Shown here piece after piece: positions 8,883 to 16,093 of a DNA stretch of 64,000 nucleotides; position 1 is the stretch's first letter, and the number at the start of each line of letters is the position of its first letter. This stretch comes from Cytophagales bacterium (GTDB lineage: Bacteria > Bacteroidota > Bacteroidia > Cytophagales > Spirosomataceae): contig JAAFJE010000016.1 of the NCBI GenBank assembly GCA_013298025.1, positions 82,729 to 146,728 on the forward strand, given 5' to 3'. The notes below the pieces were generated by a model. It did not search any database and was not told the origin of the DNA. It saw only the letters and a list, made by a program, of their open reading frames with translations. A program made the position numbers and the translations under genes.

Positions 8883-9515
8883 TTACAACGCTACAACTAA
8901 TTCATCTACAGGTTTTCTTACTTTTTTGGCTTTAGCAAGGTAATCTTTGGCTTCGTCACGGTAGCCTAATGGCATCAACAACACACTTTTCAATCCTTTG
9001 GCGGACAAGTTCAATAATTCATCCAAAGCAGCATTATTAAAGCCTTCCATGGGCGTTGCGTCAACGCCTTCTACTGCGGCGGCGGCCAAGCCCGTTCCCA
9101 AGGCAATATAGGCTTGTCGGGCCATCCAATTGAAAGCCGAAGCCTCGTCAAGTTTTGCTACAGCACCATCAATCATTCCTTTGAAACCAGCCAAACTTTC
9201 TTCCGAAACACCTCTTTCGCTGGCTATTAACTGAATATACTTGTTGATACGTTCGGGTGTAGCAACATCCCAAGCGGCAAAGATGACCAACGCCGTAGCA
9301 GCCGTAATTTGCGGTTGGTTGTAGGCTACTGGTTGTATTTTTGCTAACGTTTCTTTATCCTGAATCACTAAAAGGTTATAAGGCTGCAAACCCATCGACG
9401 AAGCGGAAAGACGAATGGCTTCTGTAATGGTATCAATTTTTTCTTGAGGAACAACCTTAGAGGCATCCATTTGTTTGGTGGCATAACGCCAATTGAGTTT
9501 TTCTATCAAGCTCAT
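8883..9515 (-). CDS. NAD(P)H-dependent oxidoreductase, nitroreductase family
   Basis: The 210-residue flavoprotein begins MSLIEKLNWRYATKQMD, with RYATK followed by AIRLSASSMGLQPYNLLVI, the FMN-binding start of the nitroreductase fold. AALVIFAAWD, AYIALGTGLAAAAVEGVDATPMEGF and LMPLGYRDE, typical of the NfsB-like branch, follow. Substrates could be quinones, nitro compounds or a flavin; none can be assigned from sequence. It is the last clearly chromosomal gene before the AT-rich island, and its upstream side faces the island (9516 onward). Confidence 0.9.
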   Translation of the reverse strand: MSLIEKLNWRYATKQMDASKVVPQEKIDTITEAIRLSASSMGLQPYNLLVIQDKETLAKIQPVAYNQPQITAATALVIFAAWDVATPERINKYIQLIASERGVSEESLAGFKGMIDGAVAKLDEASAFNWMARQAYIALGTGLAAAAVEGVDATPMEGFNNAALDELLNLSAKGLKSVLLMPLGYRDEAKDYLAKAKKVRKPVDELVVAL

Positions 9516-9652
9516 ACGATTAAATATGTTTATACATTAAATGTTAATACATTTTAATAAACCACTAATTTAATAAACCACTAAATCGTAATATTAGTTC
9601 CATGAACTACTCTATATTTAGTGTGTTTGGAAATTGGCGTGTTTTTGTACAC

Positions 9653-9770
9653 CAACAGCCATTATTTCAGAAATGTTAGGTCACGATTCTGAAAAACAAC
9701 CAAAATATATTTGGATTCATTCGGTAATGATGTACTCGACGAAGCAATGAAAAACCTTTTGTAATTTAAC
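9653..9770 (+). pseudogene. 3'-terminal relic of a tyrosine integrase gene
   Basis: This stretch is nearly identical to 13453-13571, the last 36 codons of the intact integrase (ISEMLGHD, then IYLDSFGND). One A is missing from the A-run after GATTCTG, which shifts the frame, and no upstream part of the gene remains. It is therefore a remnant of an earlier, related integrative element at this locus. The flank 9516-9652 holds only short direct repeats (TTTAATAAACCACTAA twice). Confidence 0.9.
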
Positions 9771-9793
9771 CATAAGCAAACTTCGATGCTATC

Positions 9794-9828
9794 ATAAGAT
9801 TGGGCAATCAGCAATTGCCCAATCTTAT
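9794..9828. repeat. Perfect 15-bp palindromic hairpin shared with the DUF1016 gene
   Basis: ATAAGATTGGGCAAT (9794-9808) pairs with 9814-9828 over a 5-nt loop. Its core, ATTGGGCAAT facing ATTGCCCAAT, recurs inside the DUF1016 coding sequence at 13916-13944. It lies just behind the integrase relic, in the same relative place where the intact element has its DUF1016 gene. Confidence 0.7.
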
Positions 9829-9880
9829 TACTTCCCCATCGTGTATTCAAGAATAAATAGCTGATATTACCAATGAAAAT

Positions 9881-10020
9881 TAATTATTGCCACAGAAGCT
9901 TTAAGAGCTAAGAATAATTGTCCAGACGCTGTCTGGATAATTAGAGAGAATGCAGTCATACCCTCCAGAAAGGCTACTTTCACGCTTGGGCTTTTCTCAT
10001 TTTGTGGCACTAAGTAATTA
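9881..10020. other. 140-bp structured element (ncRNA or MITE-like)
   Basis: The ends carry TAATTA on both sides and the complementary arms TTGCCACA (9887-9894) and TGTGGCA (10003-10009). Inside is a 13-bp stem with one G-U pair (9915-9927 with 9931-9943, loop GCT) and a weaker AGAAAGGC/GCTTTTCT stem (9967-9995). No ORF fits. It lies 170 bp upstream of the KAP NTPase gene. It could be a structured RNA or a miniature inverted-repeat element; the sequence does not decide. Confidence 0.45.
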
Positions 10021-10189
10021 CGCAGTTTTATTACGAATACGGAAAATGTAAATCTTTAGACTAATTTCAAATGCCATATATTAATAATTAAATTTGTATT
10101 TTAGATACTTACTACCAAAGTACCAAAGTCTTATAGCAGCAAATTAAAACTATTTTTAAACTTACCTAGAAAGATCAAACATAATAATT

Positions 10190-11776
10190 ATGGAAAAAAA
10201 TGAAAAAACGGGCAACCAATATTCACATAGAGTAAAAAACCATTTATCCGTTGAATTATTAATGGAAAATTTTAAAAAGCATCTAGATATAGATGATAAT
10301 CTAAGGATTTTTTTTTCTGCTAAATTTGGTTCTGGAAAAACCTATTTTTTACATGAATTTTTTGATTTTTATTCTTCTGATTATGAGGTTATTAAGTTGT
10401 TTCCCATAAATTATACAACAGCAAATAATAAAGATATTTTCGAGCTAATAAAATTTGATATATTATTCCACTTAATCAGGTTTCATGAAAGTAAAATTGA
10501 CCAAAGTTCGATTTCTACTTTTTTGAAAATACAATGGTTTTTACATGGAAAGTTGAAATCAATGGATATTAATTTTACTCTTGAATTTCTAGAACCATTA
10601 TTAGATATTGAGGCGGTAAAATCGAATTTGCCAAGTTGGACAACAACTTTAACTACGTTACAAAAAATTTTTAAAATAGCCAAGAAGGGATATGATGAGT
10701 TTTTAACAAAAGTGAGTAATGATGATTTAGATTTGAGTGATTGTTTCCTAGAGCAAATAATGAAGGAGTTTCATGAATATGAACATGATCCTATTACTCA
10801 AATAATTAAAAATACGTTAAACAAAATATACGATAACGGAAACGGTAAGAAGATCGTATTGTTAATTGACGACTTAGATAGATTAGATCCCGATCATTTG
10901 TTTAGACTGTTAAATATTTTTGGAAATCATCTTTCTCTTTCCAGTGGCAATAAGGTTCTATATTTGAATGAGAATAAATTTGGTTTTCACAAGATTATCT
11001 TGGTTGGAGATATTAGAAATGTACACAGTATTTACGAACATAGATATGGGAGTAAAGCTGATTTTGAAGGATATTTTTCAAAATATTATTCGAAGGATAT
11101 TTATAAGTTTGACATTAGAGCTATTTTACTAAAGAGAGATAACTATACAGGCAGGCTACAATCTATTGCCCAAAGCACTATTGCTAAGAGTTTTTTTCCT
11201 ATCTATTTAAATCCAATGAATCAGGAACATCAAGAAGGAAAAGCTTTATTGGAATATATGTTTTTGTTTTTTATTAATGAAGGGCAAATAAGTTTCAGAA
11301 GCATTCATCAAAAGCTTAGAGCAGATTTTTCTTCAGAAAAGATACGAATCGATTATTCGTCAGTTTATACCTCTATCATATATAATATCACAACCTACTT
11401 TATTTGGTTTTTTGACTCTAAAGAAAATTATCTAACTGCGTTATCTAAGTGCCAAGACTTGCCAATAAATAAATCAAATGTTTTTGGTGGTTCTATATTT
11501 CATGAATTGTTAATATTTTCATCACAAGACCTGAAAACAGAATCAGACTTTGAAAGCCTAAAAAAAAGTAACAGCCCATTTCCCATTTTAGCTAAAATGT
11601 TTGGCTCTGATAAAGAGTGTAGCTTGTCCTTTTCAATAGATTATTCTAATATTTATGATGGTAAGAATAAGATCCAAAATTTAAAATATTTTGATGAGAA
11701 CAAGAATGATATTGCCCCAATTCCTGAAATCTCTTTTAAAAGCCTTTACTTTTCGTTCATACTGAGGTATATGTGA
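10190..11776 (+). CDS. KAP-family P-loop NTPase
   Basis: This 528-residue protein has an N-terminal Walker A in FFSAKFGSGKTYFLHEFF (about residue 45) and Walker B in KIVLLIDDLDRLDPDHLFRLL (about residue 222). The DDxDR pattern is diagnostic of KAP NTPases. Between them lies a long helical insertion (about 80-200), as is usual for KAP proteins, but no convincing transmembrane pair is visible, unlike many members. Bacterial KAP NTPases occur in defence islands (for example QatA of Qatuor), but no partner genes of that system are here. It is strongly AT-rich and stands alone between the structured element (9881-10020) and the tRNA-derived repeats. A solitary defence gene is a reasonable inference, not a demonstrated role. 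Confidence 0.8.
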   Translation: MEKNEKTGNQYSHRVKNHLSVELLMENFKKHLDIDDNLRIFFSAKFGSGKTYFLHEFFDFYSSDYEVIKLFPINYTTANNKDIFELIKFDILFHLIRFHESKIDQSSISTFLKIQWFLHGKLKSMDINFTLEFLEPLLDIEAVKSNLPSWTTTLTTLQKIFKIAKKGYDEFLTKVSNDDLDLSDCFLEQIMKEFHEYEHDPITQIIKNTLNKIYDNGNGKKIVLLIDDLDRLDPDHLFRLLNIFGNHLSLSSGNKVLYLNENKFGFHKIILVGDIRNVHSIYEHRYGSKADFEGYFSKYYSKDIYKFDIRAILLKRDNYTGRLQSIAQSTIAKSFFPIYLNPMNQEHQEGKALLEYMFLFFINEGQISFRSIHQKLRADFSSEKIRIDYSSVYTSIIYNITTYFIWFFDSKENYLTALSKCQDLPINKSNVFGGSIFHELLIFSSQDLKTESDFESLKKSNSPFPILAKMFGSDKECSLSFSIDYSNIYDGKNKIQNLKYFDENKNDIAPIPEISFKSLYFSFILRYM

Positions 11777-11837
11777 TTATAAATAGCATGTAGCAAAACA
11801 TCAACCAATTCCTATGGTATATGGATTTTAGATTTAC

Positions 11838-12120
11838 ACTGACAGGTCATGTCCAAAGCGTGGCTCCAGATGATTATAAACAAACAAGGAGCTACAATTT
11901 CTCGTAACCCACTGATTTTCAGTAGTCGGGATGACAGGATTTGAACCTCCACGCTCCAAGCGTGGCTCCAGATGATTATAAACAAACAAGGAGCTACAAT
12001 TGCTTGTAACTCCTCGTTTCCTGTCGGGATGACAGGATTTGAACCTCCACGCTCCAAGCGTGGCTCCAGATGATTATAAACAAACGAGGAGTTACAATTG
12101 CTTGTAACTCCTCGTTTCCT
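11838..12120. repeat. 98-bp tandem repeat of tRNA-Pro 3' end plus terminator
   Basis: GTCGGGATGACAGGATTTGA, the complement of the tRNA-Pro 3' end, recurs at 11925, 12023 and 12121, a period of exactly 98 bp. A decayed further unit begins near 11838. Each unit holds the tRNA T-arm and acceptor 3' strand, a CCACGCT/AGCGTGG hairpin, and the inverted repeat GAGGAGTTACA/TGTAACTCCTC that resembles the tRNA terminator. The third 12121 copy is the attL core itself. They look like scars of repeated integration or duplication at the tRNA 3' end. Confidence 0.85.
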
Positions 12121-12164
12121 GTCGGGATGACAGGATTTGAACCTGCGACCCCACGCCCCCCAGA
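12121..12164. other. attL: displaced 3' half of tRNA-Pro
   Basis: The 44 bp are identical to 30757-30800. On the minus strand they read from T31 of the tRNA, through the anticodon loop, variable loop and T-arm, to the 3' end. Identity stops at 12164/12165, where the intact tRNA continues with G30. Confidence 0.9.
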
Positions 12165-12280
12165 AGTATAACAGTTATGTTTTAATATTTTTCAATTTTA
12201 TTTAATTGCCTATAAAACAACAGTATAACTATTTTTATCTTTCTATTACTTGCAATTATTCATGGTTATTTACTACATTT

Positions 12281-12316
12281 GTTTAAACTTTGTTTAAACC
12301 CAAAAATAGTTTAAAC
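12281..12316. promoter_or_regulatory. Three GTTTAAAC palindromes near attL (probable integrase arm sites)
   Basis: GTTTAAAC occurs at 12281-12288, 12292-12299 and 12309-12316, between attL and the integrase start. GTTTAAAC and ATTTAAAC recur near attR (30688-30706). Matching clusters at both element ends suggest arm-type binding sites of the integrase or excisionase. They also overlap the integrase promoter region, which would allow autoregulation. Confidence 0.55.
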
Positions 12317-12344
12317 AAATCAAATCAGAATAAATCGTAAGAAC

Positions 12345-13565
12345 ATGACCTCAGCGAAAGTACTTCTCTTCACATCAAAGCTACTTAAAAATGGTGAATA
12401 TCCAATTGTATTAAGATTAACCAAAGACCGCAAATTCAAGTATATAAGTCTTGGTTTTAGTTGCTCATTAGACCTTTGGGATGATAAAAACAATTACCCC
12501 AAAAAGAAACACCCAAACCATAAAGAAATGACCATAACGATTGATTCTGTACGGAATAAAGCCAATCGTGAAATTTTAAATCTGGAAAATCAGGGGAAAG
12601 AATATTCTTTAGAAGAATTAGCCAACATACTTCAAGCTGAAAAGAAGAGAAAGGCTATTACCATATTCAATTACTTTGAAGAGATAATTAGCAAAAAAGA
12701 ACAATCTGGTAAAGTTGGTTATGCCAATGCCTTTATAGAGTCACTTAATAAACTCAAGACTTTTAGAAATGGGAAAGATTTAGAGTTTTCTGATATTACT
12801 TTCAATTTTTTAAAGCAGTACGAAGACTGGCTAATTTCTCAGAAACTAATGCCCAATACCATTTTTTATTACCTAAGAACCTTGAATACTTTGCTTGGCT
12901 ATGCCAAAAAAGAGGAGTTAGTAAAGCCCGACTACTACCCTTTCAAGGATTTTGGGTTTGCTAAATATCGAAATGTAAAAACAAAGAAAAGAGCGATTAC
13001 AAAAGAAGATATGCTTGCTATTATCAATCAGGAGTTACCTGCACAATCTCGTCTTGCTCGTTCTCGTGATTTTTTCGTTTTTAGCTATTATTGTGGTGGC
13101 ATCAACTTTGTAGATATGGCAAACCTTAAATGGTCGAATATCATCAATGGGCGATTAGAATATGTTCGTCAAAAAACCAACGAGGCGTATAATATTATAC
13201 TACTTCCTCCTGCACAAAAAATTTTACAATATTTTAGAGAAACGAATTTCGTGCGTCAAGATTCTTATATTTTTCCGATTCTTTCAGATTTCCATAAAAC
13301 GCCACAACAAATGAGAGACCGCATTCATAAGGTAAACAGGCAAACCAACGAAGACATGAAAGAGATTGCTAAAATGTTGGGAATTAACGAAACAATAACT
13401 ACTTATGTAGCTCGACATTCATTTGCAACTATTCAGAAAAAAAGCGGAACACCCACAGCCATTATTTCAGAAATGTTAGGTCACGATTCTGAAAAAACAA
13501 CCAAAATATATTTGGATTCATTCGGCAATGATGTACTTGACGAAGCAATGAAAAACCTTTTGTGA
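12345..13565 (+). CDS. Tyrosine recombinase (CTnDOT-like integrase)
   Basis: The 406-residue protein has the Bacteroidota integrase layout: an arm-type DNA-binding domain with YISLGFSCSLDLWDDKNN (about 30-55), a SAM-like core-binding domain (about 100-200) and the catalytic domain (215-406). In the catalytic domain FFVFSYYCGGINFVDMANLK corresponds to box I, where the usual first arginine is replaced (Asn here; IntDOT has Ser). VARHSFAT supplies the second Arg, MLGHDSEKTT the His and TKIYLDSFG the Tyr nucleophile. It integrates the element at tRNA-Pro, consistent with its position 180 bp from attL. Its 3' end is duplicated as a relic at 9653-9770. Confidence 0.92.
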   Translation: MTSAKVLLFTSKLLKNGEYPIVLRLTKDRKFKYISLGFSCSLDLWDDKNNYPKKKHPNHKEMTITIDSVRNKANREILNLENQGKEYSLEELANILQAEKKRKAITIFNYFEEIISKKEQSGKVGYANAFIESLNKLKTFRNGKDLEFSDITFNFLKQYEDWLISQKLMPNTIFYYLRTLNTLLGYAKKEELVKPDYYPFKDFGFAKYRNVKTKKRAITKEDMLAIINQELPAQSRLARSRDFFVFSYYCGGINFVDMANLKWSNIINGRLEYVRQKTNEAYNIILLPPAQKILQYFRETNFVRQDSYIFPILSDFHKTPQQMRDRIHKVNRQTNEDMKEIAKMLGINETITTYVARHSFATIQKKSGTPTAIISEMLGHDSEKTTKIYLDSFGNDVLDEAMKNLL

Positions 13566-13593
13566 TTTAACAGTAAACAAACGTTCTCAAACG

Positions 13594-14706
13594 ATGAATT
13601 TCAATACCCTTATAAACTCAATTACTACAACTGACAGCGTATTACAGACAGAAGCAGTAAAAGCTATCAATAAAGCTCTAACAGCCAGAAATTGGCTCAT
13701 AGGTTTATACATAGTAGAGTTTGAACAAAATGGAGAAGACCGTGCGGAGTACGGTGCTAAACTTTTACAGAAATTAGCCGAAAGACTCAATTCAAGAGGG
13801 CTTTCATTTAGAAATTTAAAGTTATTTCGACAAGTATATACAGAGTATTCTCACCTTTCTCAACCTATTCAGGCTTATTTGAAGGGACAAGGAATTATCT
13901 CTAAGCTAGATAGCTCAATTGGGCAATTGCCAATTGCCCAATTGCAAAATACTGATAGTCAATCAATAAAGCTAAATCCTATTGATGTTTTTAATAATCT
14001 TTCTTATACACATCTAACAGAACTTATCCATATCAAAGACCCACTCAAACGTACTTTTTATGAGATGGAATGTGTGAAAGGAGTGTGGACACACAAGGAG
14101 TTGAAACGTCAAATACACTCCTTATACTTTGAGCGTATGGGCTTATCAGAAAATCCTACCAAGTTGGCATCGCTGGTGCAACGCAAAACTCTTCCAGCCA
14201 CTCCCACCGATTTAATAAAAGATGAGCATATTTTTGAGTTTATGGGTTTGAAGCATCAAATTTTAGAAGAATCAGCCTTGGAAGACTCACTACTTAATCA
14301 CCTTCAAGAATTTCTTTTAGAACTCGGACACGGCTTTTGTTTTGAAGCAAGACAAAAACGTATTCTGATTGGGGAAGAGTATTACTATATCGACTTGTTG
14401 TTCTATCATAGAGTATTAAAATGTCATGTATTAATAGAGTTAAAAGTTGAACAATTTGAGTACGCTCACGCAGGGCAATTAACCACGTATTTGAATTACT
14501 TTAAGCAAACGCAAATGACCGAAGGAGATAATGAACCTATCGGAATTTTGCTAGTTACGGCAAAAGACAACGCTTTGGTTCATTTTGCCACTGCTGGTAA
14601 CGATAACCTATTCGTAAGCAAATATCAGCTTCATTTACCTACTCAAGAACAGCTAGAAGACTTTATGCGTAAGGAAATGGAAAGATTAGCTTCTCTTTCA
14701 TCGTGA
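13594..14706 (+). CDS. DUF1016/YhcG-family PD-(D/E)XK nuclease
   Basis: The 370-residue protein has the N-terminal DUF1016 domain (ARNWLIGLYIVEFEQNGEDRAEYGAKLLQKLAERLN, about 28-62) and the C-terminal PDDEXK nuclease domain (about 210-365). The latter includes IGEEYYYIDLLFYHRVLKCHVLIELK, which holds the catalytic D and ExK. Such proteins are often found beside restriction genes and in defence islands; the substrate is not established. It follows the integrase by 28 bp, probably as one transcript. An unusual perfect palindrome is embedded in frame (13916-13944) and is read as SIGQLPIAQLQ, inside a low-complexity stretch joining the two halves. Confidence 0.88.
   Translation: MNFNTLINSITTTDSVLQTEAVKAINKALTARNWLIGLYIVEFEQNGEDRAEYGAKLLQKLAERLNSRGLSFRNLKLFRQVYTEYSHLSQPIQAYLKGQGIISKLDSSIGQLPIAQLQNTDSQSIKLNPIDVFNNLSYTHLTELIHIKDPLKRTFYEMECVKGVWTHKELKRQIHSLYFERMGLSENPTKLASLVQRKTLPATPTDLIKDEHIFEFMGLKHQILEESALEDSLLNHLQEFLLELGHGFCFEARQKRILIGEEYYYIDLLFYHRVLKCHVLIELKVEQFEYAHAGQLTTYLNYFKQTQMTEGDNEPIGILLVTAKDNALVHFATAGNDNLFVSKYQLHLPTQEQLEDFMRKEMERLASLSS
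13916..13944. repeat. Palindrome inside the DUF1016 coding sequence
   Basis: CAATTGGGCAATTG (13916-13929) and its exact complement (13931-13944) are separated by one base. The core matches the hairpin at 9794-9828. It is translated in frame within a variable linker, as if a REP-like palindrome had been accepted by the gene. Confidence 0.75.
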
Positions 14707-14917
14707 ATTATATGTCACCTAATCAGTGGCTTTTAAACTGACGTTGCCTTAACCTCAATTAACCAAAAATTAGAGTGCTGGATTCTACCTTTCTTACTTG
14801 CTGATCTTTTGAGTGGTAGTTCTCACATTTGATTGCCATCATGTTTTATTCTAAAATTGAATTTTGGTAGTCCTGTAAATGTAATGCTTTATTTATCTTT
14901 GTCATAAAAAAGGTAAA

Positions 14918-15319
14918 ATGAACTGTAGTCATTGCGGTAGTACAACAACAAAGAAGAATGGTCATACCCATTACGGGAAGCAAAACTATTTATGTCATAC
15001 TTGCAACCGTCAATTTGTAGAAGGTGGTCAAGATTGGTTTGTATCTGAATCTGATAAAACTCTTATCAACAAATTGCTTTTAGAGCGAATCTCATTATCT
15101 GGTATTTGTCGAGTATGCGATGTGAGCGAGCAATGGCTTTTAGCCTATATCAAAAAGTTGTATGAAAACTTACCAGATGATTTGAATGCAGACTTGACTT
15201 TGCCTGATATTGAAGCTTACTTAGCAGACAGGATGGATGAAGAAATAGGCAGGATAGAGGTTATAAAAAAAATTCGATTGCATTACAGGAATACATTCAA
15301 GTATCAGAAAGTGAGGTAA
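14918..15319 (+). CDS. IS1-family InsA-like protein (zinc-finger/HTH part)
   Basis: The 133-residue first frame has the N-terminal zinc finger of IS1 InsA (CSHCGSTTTKKNG ... YLCHTCNRQFVEGG) followed by an HTH. When not frameshifted it ends at the TGA-free TAA at 15317-15319 and would act as a DNA-binding repressor of transposition, as InsA does in IS1. The start ATG lies 17 bp after the promoter-like TATCTTTG. Confidence 0.85.
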   Translation: MNCSHCGSTTTKKNGHTHYGKQNYLCHTCNRQFVEGGQDWFVSESDKTLINKLLLERISLSGICRVCDVSEQWLLAYIKKLYENLPDDLNADLTLPDIEAYLADRMDEEIGRIEVIKKIRLHYRNTFKYQKVR

Positions 15320-15849
15320 TTACAGAAGAGGATAACCCTTTTGAGGAGAATTTGGTTGATATTGAGAATAACGATTTGTTAGTAACCGAATTGTATAGCA
15401 AAGAGCGATGCGTGAGGGTGGAATTTTATGGTATTCAACTTGACGAACTATGGAGCTTTGTGGGTAATAAAGAGAATAAGCAGTGGTTATGGCTTGCTCT
15501 TAATCCTATTAATAGGCAAATTATAGCCTTTCACGTGGGAGGGCGTTCAGCAGAAGATGCACAGTTATTTTATGAAAAAATACCAGCTGTTTTCAAAGGT
15601 GGTACAGGCTTTTTTTCCGACTATTGGCAAGCCTATGTAGAGCCTTTTGGGAAAGAGAATCATTTCGGCGTTGGTAAAGATAGTGGCTTGACAGCTTATA
15701 TTGAGCGTTTTAATGGAACATTAAGACAAAGAGCATCCAGATTAGTTAGAAAAGCTTTAAGTTTCTCAAAGTCACTCGAAAATCATATTGGTGCAATAAA
15801 ATACTTTATTTGTAACTATAATCTTGAAAGAAAAGCATTACATTTTTAG
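14918..15849 (+). CDS. IS1-family transposase made by programmed -1 frameshift
   Basis: The downstream frame (DDE domain, roughly 15262-15849) lies one base back relative to the InsA frame. At 15264-15272 there is a run of A residues (ATAAAAAAAAT), a classic slippery tract. Slippage there joins InsA to YKKNSIALQEY and then to the catalytic part (IQLDELWSFVGNKENKQWLW ... FFSDYWQAY ... YIERFNGTLRQR). These hold the D, D and E of the IS1 DDE domain (DELWSFVG, SDYW and the ERFNG region). The fusion is about 310 residues. Without the shift the DDE domain has no good start before 15352. The reading frame is otherwise intact, so the IS may be active. Confidence 0.82.
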
Positions 15850-16033
15850 GACTACCGAATTTTTTGTATAAATTCCATGAGTTATAAAGAATGTTTAATA
15901 GCAAGCTATTCTGTTTTTAAGCGATGTAAAATAGCTTGGGTTGATTCTGCCTAAGTTACCACCAGTTCATTGCTTCCAACGGAGATAAATACCTGGTACA
16001 TGATAAATCTATTTTAAACAACAAATTAAATCG

Positions 16034-16065
16034 TTTTCAGATAATCATTCTTTAATATATCTTTG
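16034..16065 (+). promoter_or_regulatory. Promoter of the helicase-methylase operon
   Basis: TATCTTTG (16058-16065) matches the -7 consensus exactly, with TTTTC about 20 nt upstream as a weak -33 box. It lies 28 bp before the helicase ATG and downstream of the IS, so the insertion leaves the operon promoter intact. Confidence 0.5.
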
Positions 16066-16093
16066 AAAATGATTTAATAAAGAAATTTATCCA

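Larger units (their letters stand above)
14866..15856 (+). mobile_element. IS1-family insertion sequence (991 bp)
   Basis: The ends are imperfect inverted repeats starting GGTAGTCCT and including AAATGTAATGCTTT (14866 onward, complement ending 15856). They are flanked by the direct repeat GAATTTT (14859-14865 and 15857-15863), a probable target duplication. Inside are two overlapping transposase frames joined by a -1 frameshift site, the IS1 pattern. An internal promoter-like TATCTTTG lies at 14894-14901. The IS separates the DUF1016 gene from the helicase operon; no interrupted gene is evident on either side. Confidence 0.88.

Noticed and set aside
9881..10020. Retron msr-msd
   Set aside because: There is no reverse transcriptase gene anywhere in the window.
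11838..12164. Possible CRISPR array (regular 98-bp repeat)
   Set aside because: The whole unit repeats, there are no variable spacers and no cas genes; the repeat is tRNA 3' end plus terminator.
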